Source: Heliocidaris tuberculata
Taxonomy: Eukaryota; Echinodermata; Echinoidea; Camarodonta; Echinometridae
Length of the DNA: 64,000 nucleotides
Direction of reading: 5' to 3'
Assembly (NCBI GenBank): GCA_025618425.1
Contig: CM046851.1
Coordinates: 30,175,254-30,239,253, forward strand
Shown here: positions 44,491 through 55,980 of the stretch, piece by piece
How the letters are laid out: every line of letters starts with the position of its first letter
Position numbering within the stretch: the stretch's first letter is position 1
Translations under genes and position numbers: made by a program
The notes under the pieces: generated by a model
Told to the model about the DNA's origin: nothing
What the model saw: the letters and a program-made list of their open reading frames with translations, nothing else
Database searches by the model: none

Positions 44491-44999
44491 TGGAAGTAGA
44501 AACATTTTGGAGAAATTGAAATTGAAATGAAATTGAAATTGAAATTGAAACTGAGAGGGTATTTATTGAAAAATCCATATGGCAGCTCAAGGGCTGAATT
44601 ACATGGAAAATACATAATTATATTCATATATAAAAATACAAGTTAAAATACAATTTGATATACAATTTGACATATATTCATATTACTTTTAAAAAAAAGG
44701 AGAGAGAGAGAGAGAGAAAGAGAATCACTGAAAAGGGGGAGAGAATAAAAAAGAATAAGATAGGGAAAGATCAGGAAAAGAGAATGTGAGTAATAGCAGA
44801 AGGGAGGGAGAGAAGGAGAAGCAAAATGAATTATTCATCATACTATTACGTAACGTTATCAAATATTACTTCGCGAGGAAGGCTAGGGATCCTGTTGCTA
44901 AAAAGCACAGGTTCAGTGATAGTTTAATAGCCTTGATCCAATCTATTACTTGCATACGTTCGATATTTACTGTTCCAAGCATTTTTTTTTTTTTTTAAT
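44491..44999 (-). mobile_element. 5'-truncated LINE 3' UTR with TTTCAA tail
   Basis: On the minus strand the segment ends CAATAAATACCCTCTCAG followed by repeats of TTTCAATTTCAA (44500-44550 on the plus strand, GAAATTGAAATT). The body is pyrimidine-rich on that strand. It interrupts the RT pseudogene, indicating a later insertion. Confidence 0.5.
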
Positions 45000-45530
45000 G
45001 TTTGAAATGTTTTGAGTCATCTGCAAAAGTATAAATGATAGAATATTCGAATATTTCTGGATGTCATATATGTAAATGATAAAAAGAAGGGGACCTAGGA
45101 GGCTGCCCTGTGGTACTCCACAGTTAATCGGAAGTGTAGTTGATCTACGGTTATTTATAGATAAGAATCGTATTCAGTATGTGGGGTAGTTCCTCCACCA
45201 CTCCAAGGCCTTCCCTGTAATGTCGTAATGTGAAGGTTTATGAAGAAGGATATCATGGTTGATAGTATCGAAGGCCTTGTAAAAGTCCAGGAAGATACCA
45301 ACAGTATGAGAGCATTGATCAGTGGACATGGTGGAAGTAGCAACTTTATTTGTAAAGGATAGAAATGCATGTGAAGTACTATGATTTTCGCGAAACCCAA
45401 ATCGAGAGTTTGAAAAAGTAGTGCGTTTTTTAAGGAAAGCGGATGTTCTAGTATAGACACTTTTTTTCCTAGAACTTTTGATAATGTAGATAAAAAGGAT
45501 ATGAGTCGGTCGTTATCAAGAAGTAGGGTG
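45000..45530 (-). pseudogene. CR1/Jockey-like RT core fragment
   Basis: The minus strand gives [40 protein letters not shown] (catalytic Asp of motif A), [10 protein letters not shown], and INCGVPQGSLLGPLLFIIYI. The expected FADD segment falls in a frameshifted stretch at the broken end near 45000. Closest in this window to LINE B. Confidence 0.8.
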
Positions 45531-46021
45531 TGTTAACTTAATGAAAATTCTTTTCAAGACAACACCTGAAAGAAAATGTGAATGTGCTCTGATGAGTTTG
45601 ATTTCAGTCTAATGTCTGAATAATGATTTAGATTTTGCATTGTAAGACAAGATGACAAGCATTTAGGAATAGTCCCTCTTAATCTCTCTTGATATTAAAT
45701 TGCTCCACTCCACACTCACGATGTGGTATGTTCATCTTTGTACATTGACATTTCCTTACTGTGGTGATTTCAACATCAGTTCTCATGTTTTGAATTTTGT
45801 ACATTTGAAATGAACACCTCCAACTAGTATTTGTCTTGCTCCTAAGTTCAAACGTATAGTGGTATAATAAATATATATTATCTCACTATACAGATTTCTC
45901 TTAATATATGAGTATCAAAGTATCCCTAACTTACAGTTTGTTGCTCATGTATACTGCTGACAAGAGTCGTATCTAAAATGTGAAAAACGGGGTGGGGCAA
46001 CAGGGGGCACTCATTTTCCCC
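45531..46021. other. Non-coding, nothing recognised
   Basis: No supported gene. The upstream part of the broken LINE is not recognisable here. Confidence 0.4.
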
Positions 46022-46203
46022 AAGATTCGTATTTCCGAAGGTTCATAATTCCGAAACACAAAGTTCCCATACCAGGGGGTTCATAATTCCGAACATTTGT
46101 TGCATTACTCCTAAGGTTCATAATTCCGAAAATGAATTAGGTTTCGTAATTCCGAAAATAAAATAGGGTTCATTATTCCGAAGATTCGTACTTCCGAAAA
46201 TGA
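46022..46203. repeat. Minisatellite (GGTTCATAATTCCGAA)
   Basis: Seven ATTCCGAA or TTTCCGAA blocks preceded by CATA/CGTA occur at irregular spacing of about 20-45 bp. Confidence 0.8.
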
Positions 46204-46256
46204 TATAAGGCTCTATTGCATTTTCAATCCCTCACAGACAGAGGAGGGAAGTAAAT

Positions 46257-46476
46257 CTGGGGGATGTTTCACAAAGAGTTAAGTTTGACTTGAAGTCGCA
46301 CTTAAATTCCTAGTTACGTGCGGTATATGACACGTCACCGCATTGGTCAGATCATGCCCAGGGACGCGCGCTATTGGGTAATCTACCAATGAGATTACGC
46401 GTTTAATACCGTATGCGCACTGGCACCTTACGCATGACTTTAAGTCAAACTTAACGCTTTGTGAAACACTCCCCAG
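46257..46476. mobile_element. 220-bp MITE with TTTCACAAAG termini
   Basis: The left end CTGGGGGATGTTTCACAAAG pairs with the right end whose complement is CTGGGGAGTGTTTCACAAAG. The match continues through AGTTAAGTTTGACTTGAAGT. No target duplication was identified, so the superfamily is not assigned. Confidence 0.75.
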
Positions 46477-46927
46477 GGCAGCTCTAAGTGATGTAAATCC
46501 ATGAAAGTCGTATGCTTATGGGGGAAAAAAACTGTGTTTTCATGAGAGGGACAAACAAACAAATAAAAAAGATCTTGTGCGATATTTTTCTATTCAGGGT
46601 GATCATCCAAGCTCAGCGAACCCCAGCCGTTTCGAAATTATACTCATAGTTCATGTCACATAAAGTTCACAAGTTTCTGCTGCTGTATTCATTCGCTCCC
46701 CTTTTTTTGTGAGGTTGGAGCAGCAACAGGTTCTCATCGATTAAAGAAGTATTTCTTTTTTAAAGCAGCCTTTGTTCATTGTTGATTTAGGACATATCTT
46801 TACAGAAATGTGTGATTAAAACAGTCGTTCACAAGTTAAAAGTATTCAAAGAGTTTTTTTTATGAGTATATTACAATATAGGTAAAACCGAGTTCTGTAA
46901 AGTCTCGTACCCTTTCGGAAAAAAGGC
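46477..46927. other. Region upstream of the signal-peptide exon
   Basis: No repeat is recognised. It would hold the promoter and 5' UTR if the next feature is a first exon, but no clear TATA box or initiator stands out. Confidence 0.35.
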
Positions 46928-46999
46928 ATGGGTTTGCCATACACCGTTCTCTTGATATGGCTTGCTTTGCACTTACGGTCAGGACATTGCTTGTCACAG
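46928..46999 (+). CDS. First coding exon: signal peptide
   Basis: ATG at 46928 opens 24 codons beginning MGLPYTVLLIWLALHL and ending RSGHCLSQ, a short N-region, a hydrophobic core and a polar end, as in a secretory signal peptide. The last codon CAG is followed directly by GTAAGTAGG, a consensus splice donor, in phase 0. The combination of start codon, signal peptide and perfect donor is unlikely by chance, although no second exon was identified downstream. The gene would encode a secreted or type I membrane protein; its identity is unknown. The frame continues past the donor to a stop at 47123-47125, but that part looks intronic. Confidence 0.5.
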
Positions 47000-49515
47000 G
47001 TAAGTAGGAACTGTTTGCTTTTCAAATGTGATTTTATTCTCTTTTCCCTTAATCTTTCTGATACCTCATCACACCACTCAGACCGACACCACACTGGCAA
47101 ACAGACGGAACAAAAATTTACATGACCCCTTATGGGAACAATGGGTTGGTTTAATGGAGGCGGTGTGGAGTAGCTTTGACGGTGGGATTGAGGTATTAGA
47201 ACGAACTTTCTCAAAAGCATTCCAAATCTGATGAATCATGCTAGTTGTCCACAAAGTTTGAATTAATTGAAATTTTCAAAATACAATACAGTGATAAGTC
47301 CATCCCGAGAAGCTGATGTACGACTAAATGTAGTTTAACACAGACATTTATAACGCGTTATAGTCCAGCCTAAAGGATGCGCAATGCGCCGTTTGATCGT
47401 AATATTTTTTTTTGGTAACCTATTTTTATGTTTATATGTGTATTTTCACTTTATAATTTCCTTTATTTTTTCAGACTGTAAGCTAAGGGTCACCATTTCC
47501 ATTTTGCTTACATACTTTTGCCTTGATTATATTTTCTACATGCAGTACGTGATTATTAAAATACTTTTTCATATTGTACCCCCACGATGATACAATTCTA
47601 TAAAACGTAATAAAACGCAAATGGGTTTAAAAACGAAAAAAATCACCCCAATACTCTTAAACTATAATGTATTTATGACACGCCTACGTTTTTCCAGAAA
47701 TCCCATGTATTGTGCGAACTTTTTAACTTGAGGATTACCTATCTCAGATATATATGTGATTGCTGATTTCTCGGATATAAATATCTTGCGAATGACATTG
47801 TTTCCGAATTCACAAGATGCAAATTTATGTATTTTATGATTAATAAAGTTTAAAATGAAATATAACTGGAATTTTCATAGAGAACATTATCAAAAAGAGA
47901 AAGGAGATGTCCGTTCGGACAGGTATTGTTATCTTATAGCTTTAAAAAATCAAATTAAGTAAAAAAAAATAAAATTTGATGACCCCCCTACAAATAGCGT
48001 ATCCCTGAACACTTTACACACAACCTATATGAAACAAATATTTTCCTTTATCAGTCACTGAAAAAATGAAAATCTATGAAATTTTCTCTAAAGAGCGAAT
48101 GGAAGAGGAGCTCTCAAGATTCGTCACGGAGTTGCCAATTTGTGTTTGATTAATTACAGCTTAAACAATTCATAGCTTTCTTATTTCTTAACGGATTTTG
48201 CTCAAACTTTCACTAATCTATTTTTCACATTTTTCAAATCTTATTCATATGAACTAAAATACTAGGGTGTACTTTCCTTTTAAGCTAAGGAAGAACAACT
48301 AATCCAGAGTTATAATGATCTAGACTAACACCTGCGTTGATAACAGAGATGTCTTTCGAGCGGCTGAAAGTAATGGAGAACATGTGTCTCAAGATCCATC
48401 ATATTGTCGCCCCTACGGCCCCAAGCTATTAAATGGACGTAGATAGATAGGTAGATACAGTGCGTATAGAAAAAAAAATACCCAACTTTGGTAGCTTCTA
48501 ATTAAAGATTTATAACGTCTATGAGCTTAAGATTTATTTCATACTACAAAGCAACTTATATTCTGTGTAATGATACCTTATTCATAACTTTGCTGTCACG
48601 GATAACTGAGCAGCAAGCTTTTCAAAAAGTATTGTCAAAATCCTCTTGTAACAAGTTTGGGCTGAAGCAGCGAGTGTGGGTCAAACCAGTTATGCATTAG
48701 TTACTTCAGTTGGAAAACAATTGCTGAGTTATTTTCAGTTGATTTTGTACATTTGAATAGAAAAGATGTTAAAGTCAACTCAAACTCAAGAAAGGGCTTA
48801 TTACAAGCTAAATTTATGATATTTTATTTTCCATGATAACACAATCCTGGCTGCAGCCGCATCCCATTTTTAAAGTATGCCTTTTTTACTGAGTTATTCA
48901 CAATGGACAACATTTATTTGGGAAGCTTTCTTTTTTCTTGAAAGTCTACTATCAATTTCCTTGGTAATTCTCAACACACGTATCTTTCTTTTTCTTCTTT
49001 TTAGTCTTTAAGGTCAGTAAACCTTTGAGTTCATGTGCTATTCGCGAAAAACACCGTATAAATTATAGATTATTATATGGATTGAAACAAGGTCATTTGA
49101 AAGCTTAGATACACTGGGTCACTTTAAACAATGAAGCATTGAAGCACAAAGGAGAATTCAAATTTTAAAATGATTTTAGACTAAAGTAACACATTCAAAT
49201 GGCTTTACCCACATTCGTTGCATCAGCCCAAACATGGAACAAGGAGATTTTGACAATCCTTTTTTAAAAACCCTGGTGCTCGGTCATCCATGGCAGAAAT
49301 GTCGTGAATGAAACACCACTAGACAGACAACAAGTTACTCTTCACCATGAAACAGATGTTGGGCTACTTGCATGAACAGAACACAAAGCCGCGCGAATTT
49401 CGAGACAAACTCAGTAAAGTGGAGCTTATTTCGTCCTTTGCAATTTATTGAGCAAAGGACGAACTCACCTTGCAAGACTGTAATAACTTGTAATAGCTCA
49501 ATTATAACTCAATAT
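47000..49515. other. Intronic or intergenic DNA with transposon scraps
   Basis: No second exon for the signal-peptide gene is recognised. At 48230-48285 a TAGGGTGTACTTTCCTTTTAA end resembles the TTAA-type foldback terminus of 26019. At 48458 a TA-preceded CAGTGCGTATAGAAAAAAAA is a Tc1-like left terminus, but no right end was found. The rest is unresolved AT-rich DNA. Confidence 0.45.
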
Positions 49516-49518
49516 CTG

Positions 49519-49660
49519 AATAATAATAATAATAATAATAAGTATAATAATAATATTTATAATAATAATAATAAGTATAATAATAATGATAATAATAATA
49601 TAAAAATAATCATAATAATAATGATAATAATATAAATGAATAATAATAATAATAATAATG

Positions 49661-49745
<85 letters not shown>

Positions 49746-49775
49746 TAATAATAATAATAATAATAATAATAATTA
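49519..49775. repeat. (AAT)n tail of the L2-like LINE
   Basis: About 250 bp of nearly pure AAT (ATT on the element strand), with occasional GAT, AAC and AGT triplets. All ORFs here are poly-Asn or poly-Leu repeat translations. Confidence 0.95.
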
Positions 49776-49971
49776 TAACATTTATATAGCGCTTTATACT
49801 GGTGTTTCTAAGCGCACAGTATTCTTGCTATTAATAGAGTAACCTGAATTATTATTCAATCAAATTGAATTAATATTCATATTTGAGGGGAAAAAAAAAA
49901 AAAAAAAAAAAAAAAGGAAAATGATGTGCACCTCCATAAGTGTAGACCAACCCACAGCTGAGTGGAGAAAA

Positions 49972-52900
49972 CTAAGCATTAAAAAGATGGGTTTTGAGTA
50001 AAGTCTTCAATTGTTCAAGGGAGTTGGCATTGTGGATATATGAGGGTAATCGATTCCAAAGGCATGGGGCAATTACAGAAAAGGCTCGATCACCATAATT
50101 GGTATTAGTTCGGGGTCCGCGGGTAAGCTGCAAGGTTGTTGAAGAACGAAGAGGTCGGAGAGAACTAGAGGAGCGAAGGGAGATGAGATCAGAAAGATAT
50201 ACAGGAGACAGGCCATTAATAATCTTATAGGTTATTAGAAGAATTTTGAAAATGATGCGCTGGCGTATTGGAAGCCAGTGCAATGAGCGAAGAATTGGTG
50301 TTATATGTTCACATTTTTTTGACAGGGTAACAAGCCTTGCAGCAGTATTCTGAATTCTTTGTAGTGGACGAAGATGGGATTGTGGGATTCCGGAAAAGGT
50401 AGAGTTGCAGTAATCAAGATGAGCAGATACAAAGGCATGGGTTAGTTTAGCAGCTGTGGGTTGGTCGAGTAGCTTCCTAATTTTTCCTATCTTGTGAATA
50501 CCAAATGAAGCAGACCTGCAGACATTTTTGATGTGTTGTTGGAAAGTGAGATTCCTATCCACTGTGACCCCAAGGTCCCGTACCCAATCATTACACTTTA
50601 GAGTGCTGGTGTTTCTGTTATCTGAACCGAATAACATTGGAAATGATTCTGTTTTTCTGTGTTTTGAGAACAAGTGGATCATTTCTGATTTCGTTTCATT
50701 AAGACAAAGCTTATTATCATGCGACCAGGCTTTTATGTCCTGAAGACATCTGCTGAGCTTCAGTGCAGCATCATCCTTCCCAGTAGGCTTGAGAATGATG
50801 TAAATTTGTGTGTCATCTGCATACATTGCGTGGCGAATGTCCTGGTGAGAGTCAATACATCTTGACAGAGGGCTTGTGTACATTATGAAGAGGAGAGGGC
50901 CGACTACCGAACCTTGCGGAACGCCGCAGACCAATGGGAAAGGTGCCGATGTGGTGCCATCGATGATGACTTGTTGTCTTCGATTGTGTAGGTACGACCG
51001 GATCCAATCAAGAACAGTCCCAGAAATACCAAAGTCATTTTCCAGACGACGCAGCAACAATCCATGATCGATGGTATCGAAGGCAGCTGTGTAGTCAAGG
51101 AGAATAAGCACCGCCTCCTCGCCCCTGTCAATGGCCAGGAGAATATCGTTGAAGACTTTCACCAGGGCAGTCTCAGTGGAATGGTGATTCCGATAGGCCG
51201 ACTGATGAACTGGAAGCATGCCGAAACCTTCAAGGTGATCCTTCAGCTGCGAAGTCACAACCTTTTCTAAAACCTTGCCAATGAAAGGCAGATTAGCAAT
51301 GGGCCTGTAGTTGACAAGATTATTGTGATCAAGGCTCGGCTTTTTTAGAAGAGGAAGTAGAAGTGATGTTTTCATACCATCAGGGACACAACCAGATGAC
51401 AAGGATAAATTGATAAACCTTGTGATGGTCGGAATTAGTTCGTCGAGACAGTCCTTTAGAAGCCATGTAGGAATCGGGTCAGAGTTGCAGTGTTTTGATG
51501 GCAGAGAACGGATGAGCTTCTGGATGTCTGAATCGTTGACGTGACAGAAGTCTGAGAAGCTATGTTGAGATGGAGTCGGAGAAGATGCAGTTGCTGGATC
51601 TGAAACTGATGAATTGAAGGAAGATATCACAGTTGATACCTTTTCGCTGAAGAATTCGGCAAACTGATTGGCGAGGTTCTGAGCCGAAGAGTGGTCTGGT
51701 AGGCTAGTAGACTGATCTGGCGATGAAAGTGACCGAACAATGCTGAATAGCTGTTTAGTGTCCGACTCTGCAATGAGGTTTCTGAAATACGAAGACTTGG
51801 CATTAACTATACACTCATAGTAGGACTCACATTCTCTGCGATACTGTTCCCTATCAGCACAAAGTCCAGACTTGATCATGCGGCGTTCCGCCCGTCGCCT
51901 TCGCCTCTTTGCTTCCGAGATGTCATCGGTGAACCAAGGTGATTTTGGTCTAATCGTGACAGTTTTAACTTGAAGGGGGGCATGTCTATCAATCAGAGAC
52001 CTTAGGCAGGTGTTATAATGATCAAAGGCCTCAGAAGGACATGTCAGTTCGGAAGGTGGGCGAAACATGGCCCTAATGTCATTCTGGAATGTGTCCAAGA
52101 CGATGCTGCGGAATTTTCTGGTGGAAACTCTCTTCTTGGGGTTTCGCAGGGAAGGAAGCTTCATTGTAGCAACAATAGCAGAATGATCAGAGGGCAGTGA
52201 AGACAAAACATTAACATTAACTACATCTTTGGAGTCCCTAGTAAATAAAAGATCGAGAGTATGTCCTGCAAGGTGGGTGGGACTGCAGACATGCTGCTTA
52301 AACCCAAGGGATTCAACTGCATTCATAAATGACTTAGCAAAGTTATCATTACGATCATCAATGTGAACATTAAAATCACCTAAGAGTATGGGAAAGTGGT
52401 CACTTATAACGGCACCCTCAAGAAGAGTTACAAACTCCTCACGGAAAACACTGTTACTCAAAGATGGAGGATGATATATGCAGTACATCCTAACAACAGA
52501 AGATGAGGTAAGATTCAGTGTGATATCAAATAATTCAAAGGAAGAGAAATCTCCATTAGGATTTACAGAACAGCGGCTTGTGGATTTAAATAGAACAAAA
52601 ATACCTCCACCCCTAGAAGACAAGCGGGGTTGATGAATAAAACGATAATTTGGCAAGCATGATTTCAAATCAGAAAGAATGAGACCATCCCTGTTTCTAT
52701 CCCCAGAAAGCCAAGATTCCGTAATGACTAACACATCAAGATTTTTCTCCATAACAAGATCAATAACTGCATGTGTTTTATTGGTCAAGGATCGTGCATT
52801 CCAAAGACCAAGTCTAAGGCCAGAGGAAGGTGTGGGAGAGTATTGCGATCTGGGGACCTTGCGCCTTCGTCCGCGATGAGTTCGAGGTCGGCGACCGATG

Positions 52901-53148
52901 CCCAGATCGCACACTCTGCTCCACACCTGCTGAGATAACAAAGAATGAGGCTGAATGTTCAGCTGACGTAAAGTATTTACATCGTAACAAATACGGCCTG
53001 GTGCATGATCAGTTGATAAAGAGTAATTAACATCAGGTTGAGAGTAATAATAATAATAATAATCAATAACAATAACAATAATAATAATAATAATATTAAT
53101 GATGCAGCCAGGCTGCATGCATGGGTGCCTGGATGTGGATGATTCCAT
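49972..53148 (-). CDS. L2-like LINE ORF2: AP endonuclease and reverse transcriptase
   Basis: The frame is uninterrupted for 1058 residues and ends LLKTHLFNA. Endonuclease domain, about residues 112-330: Asn in LGLWNARS (117), Glu in ITESW (144), GDFN (257-260) and SDH (320-322). RT domain, about 590-860: NYRPIANLPFIGKVLEK, HHSTETAL, ILLDYTAAFDTIDH (motif A Asp 685), GVPQGSVVGPLLF (742-754) and YADD (776-779). A C-terminal domain includes AHLDYCNSTF and RIQNTAARLVT. The enzyme nicks target DNA and copies the LINE RNA into it. Catalytic residues are present, so the copy may be functional. About 35 N-terminal residues are encoded by an ATT-rich microsatellite (53040-53100); the native protein may start later, near SQPDVNYSL. 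Confidence 0.92.
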   Translation of the reverse strand: MESSTSRHPCMQPGCIINIIIIIIVIVIDYYYYYYSQPDVNYSLSTDHAPGRICYDVNTLRQLNIQPHSLLSQQVWSRVCDLGIGRRPRTHRGRRRKVPRSQYSPTPSSGLRLGLWNARSLTNKTHAVIDLVMEKNLDVLVITESWLSGDRNRDGLILSDLKSCLPNYRFIHQPRLSSRGGGIFVLFKSTSRCSVNPNGDFSSFELFDITLNLTSSSVVRMYCIYHPPSLSNSVFREEFVTLLEGAVISDHFPILLGDFNVHIDDRNDNFAKSFMNAVESLGFKQHVCSPTHLAGHTLDLLFTRDSKDVVNVNVLSSLPSDHSAIVATMKLPSLRNPKKRVSTRKFRSIVLDTFQNDIRAMFRPPSELTCPSEAFDHYNTCLRSLIDRHAPLQVKTVTIRPKSPWFTDDISEAKRRRRRAERRMIKSGLCADREQYRRECESYYECIVNAKSSYFRNLIAESDTKQLFSIVRSLSSPDQSTSLPDHSSAQNLANQFAEFFSEKVSTVISSFNSSVSDPATASSPTPSQHSFSDFCHVNDSDIQKLIRSLPSKHCNSDPIPTWLLKDCLDELIPTITRFINLSLSSGCVPDGMKTSLLLPLLKKPSLDHNNLVNYRPIANLPFIGKVLEKVVTSQLKDHLEGFGMLPVHQSAYRNHHSTETALVKVFNDILLAIDRGEEAVLILLDYTAAFDTIDHGLLLRRLENDFGISGTVLDWIRSYLHNRRQQVIIDGTTSAPFPLVCGVPQGSVVGPLLFIMYTSPLSRCIDSHQDIRHAMYADDTQIYIILKPTGKDDAALKLSRCLQDIKAWSHDNKLCLNETKSEMIHLFSKHRKTESFPMLFGSDNRNTSTLKCNDWVRDLGVTVDRNLTFQQHIKNVCRSASFGIHKIGKIRKLLDQPTAAKLTHAFVSAHLDYCNSTFSGIPQSHLRPLQRIQNTAARLVTLSKKCEHITPILRSLHWLPIRQRIIFKILLITYKIINGLSPVYLSDLISLRSSSSLRPLRSSTTLQLTRGPRTNTNYGDRAFSVIAPCLWNRLPSYIHNANSLEQLKTLLKTHLFNA

Positions 53149-53831
53149 TCGCCTGTCACGGATGGCTGTACTTCGGTGGTTGGAGTGCCTGTTGTGTGCC
53201 AGTTGAGTTGTGTGCTATTGAGACGGACAAGCCATAATATTTGTCCGACCTAATAGTCTGGTTCACTATGTAAGAAAATGGGCTTTCGTTCAAAATTTTT
53301 GGAGATTAGCAAAACTATACATTTTTATAATCGTTAGAACATGGGAAATTCAAAAAATGATGTTGGCATTTGCACAAATCACCGGCATAGCAGCCATTTT
53401 GGATTTTCAAAATGGCCGCTATGTGTAACTCGTACTGAACAAATTAGAAGATATTTTTTTAACAGAGCCTCATCTTACCATGTATGTATCACCATATTAA
53501 AGGGCATGAAATTTTCTACAATAATGATACCACATTTAATGGGTTTGGTGATGATTTGCGATACGATTATTGGCCAAGAATGTGATTGTTTACATAATTT
53601 TTTACAAATATGAATTTCTTCAAAATACGTATTTCTCATTATTTCAAAAGTTATTTTCACTAATTAGTTCAAACTTTTCAGAAAACTGCCCATATGTACG
53701 GTTAATATCATATAAAAATTACAAGTCCATTGCTTATAAAACAAAACAGTTATAGGGCTCTAAAGTTGACACTTCGATATTAGCTAAAGTAGAGAATCGA
53801 TAACTAAAGTGGTTACTAAGTGCTGCCTTCT

Positions 53832-55946
53832 CCCTGACAATTGTAACATTGGGAGACGTGAAATGGATTATTTCGGTAGTACATGCTATTGTCATGCAGA
53901 TGAATATTTTAATAGGAAGTGTGATGTCAGATGATTCAGTACGATCATATTTTAGTGATATGCAATTGTTTATTAGTTCCCGTTGCTATGATACAAATGT
54001 GCCTAATAACCGATGATATGTGTTGAGAAATAAAAAGGCTAACTGTCCAATAATGTATATGAGGAAACCTGGTTTTAAGTGATAATCACGATTCACACTC
54101 CAACACACGTATATATACTAGATTATAGGGTACAGAACTTGCACCCCTACATGTCCATGCCTTCCCCTCCCCCTTTCTGTTTTTTAAAACGAGACAAATT
54201 GGTACAAAGTAATATTCATAAAGTACTTTGGATAATGGTAAAAAAAATCAATGAGCCTTGACAAATCATTAAAATCTCATGGTTACTGGAAAAATATCTG
54301 CCAATGCCTTACCCTTCTCCTCCCCCACCCCTTTTCCCTCTAAAATTTAACTTAAAACAATACCTACAAGTATTATTGGTACAAGGAAGCAATTTAGGCC
54401 ATCAGTGAAATAACATGGGACCTGTATTCACGTGATAGACAAGATTTACACTCTAAAACATGTAGATACTTGGTGGTGGGGTTCAAAACTTGCGCCCGCA
54501 CCTCCCCCCCCCCCCCCCCCCTCAGTTGTACAGGGAGGACATATTGATACCAAACAGTTTTTACCATCAATCCAAGTCTGGTTGACCCCCAAAATTGGGT
54601 CCCCTGTAACATTTCCTAGCACTTTCAATATTAAAACGAGCATAGTCTTACGAGGTGGGGAGGGGTGGGGGCTAGGGGCTGAAAGTAAAGTTTACATTCG
54701 GGCAAGAGGCGTCAGCCCCCCCCCCCCCCCCCTTGGCTCAGTTGTAGATAAAGTTCATCGGTTGGTCTCAATCAGCGCATTTCAGGCCTCTCTAAATTTT
54801 GACTTTCTTCATTTCAGCATTGCAAAAATCTTTTGCCACGAAAGATCCTTCTAAACTTAGCTGACGTTTTGAGTAAAAAATGATTTAACACAATATTTCT
54901 TGCTTCCACTGTTTATCTTATATTTTTAAAAAATTGTCTTACTTAAGCTTTACTATTTACCTTAAATAGAAGAACTGAAAGCAAAAAAATGTGACCTTTC
55001 GAGATTTTTTCTCTGTTTTGTACAAAGTAGTTAAAACGCAATATTTCATATTCTATTTGTTTATCTTTTTTTCTCCTTATTTATGTTATTAAGCTTTTAC
55101 TATTTACCTTAAAAAGCAGAACTGAAAGAAAATAAAGTTAAAAAAAACAACAAAACAATATGACATGTAGGAAATGAGCATTTTAAAGGTTGTGAGCTGT
55201 CTGTGCTAAAATGGCGTGATCCTACATGTATACAATACAATTGTAATAGATTAGCCTAACTGGAGTGCCCTAAAACGTCTTTGGGCCAAGTAAAGTATGT
55301 AATAAATATTTGTTGTACTGTAAAATACAATTATTTAGTTTGCACATGCTGGTCGACATATTAGAACAGAAGTCTGTCTCTAGTTTAATACAGTATACTT
55401 GAGTATATAGTAGGTTACAATAATACAGCTAAAGAACTGCACTTGGTATTTAAGTCAAGGGGTAGTTATCCGGGGGAGGGGGGGGGGGGATTGACCAGTG
55501 ATGATAGTCGATGGGAAAGTTCGTAGACTGAAAAACGAAAGTCGTTAAAAAGTGACTTTGTTCATTTGCATTCAATTGTTTTTCAACCATATCTTGCTTT
55601 ATAGGTCTGTTATTAGAGGGTCTTTTTTCTGAATCAATATTCAGATAGAAAAGGGATAATAAAAGAAGAAGAAATTACAAATAATCTACAAAGAAATAAA
55701 ATCAAATTGCTGTTTTTCATTCAAATTGTACAAAAATATAAATTCTTGCCTGAAGAGAAGAAAATTAGAAACCAAAATATAGCATGACTGTATAATTTTT
55801 ATAAACTTGGTGTCAAAATATGTGCAAGACTTCAAGGACAAAAGCCAGAACGTGGCACAGTTTCAGTTTAGAGACGAAATGAAATTTGTCTGAGGGCTCC
55901 TGTGCAAGACTTCAAGGACAAAAGCCAGAACGTTTCATAGCCTCAG
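53832..55946. other. Non-coding interior of the composite
   Basis: No gene. It has C/G homopolymers (54508-54520, 54718-54732, 55472-55488) and an 80-bp tandem duplication beginning TGTGCAAGACTTCAAGGAC at 55821 and 55901. Confidence 0.45.

Positions 55947-55980
<34 letters not shown>

Larger units (their letters stand above)
49516..53250 (-). mobile_element. L2-like LINE with intact ORF2
   Basis: It comprises the ORF (53148 down to 49972), a 3' UTR (49971-49776) containing the GCGCTATATAAATGTT block typical of L2 tails, and an (ATT)n tail (plus-strand AAT repeat, 49519-49775). A T-run on this strand lies at 49888-49915. No ORF1 is visible and the 5' limit is uncertain (up to about 53250, where a large inverted-repeat composite begins). 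Confidence 0.85.

Noticed and set aside
48458..49300. Complete Tc1-like transposon from the CAGTGCGTATAG terminus
   Set aside because: Only the left terminus is visible. No right inverted end and no transposase motif were found.
49519..49842. Poly-Asn and poly-Leu ORFs
   Set aside because: These are translations of the (AAT)n tail of the L2-like LINE.
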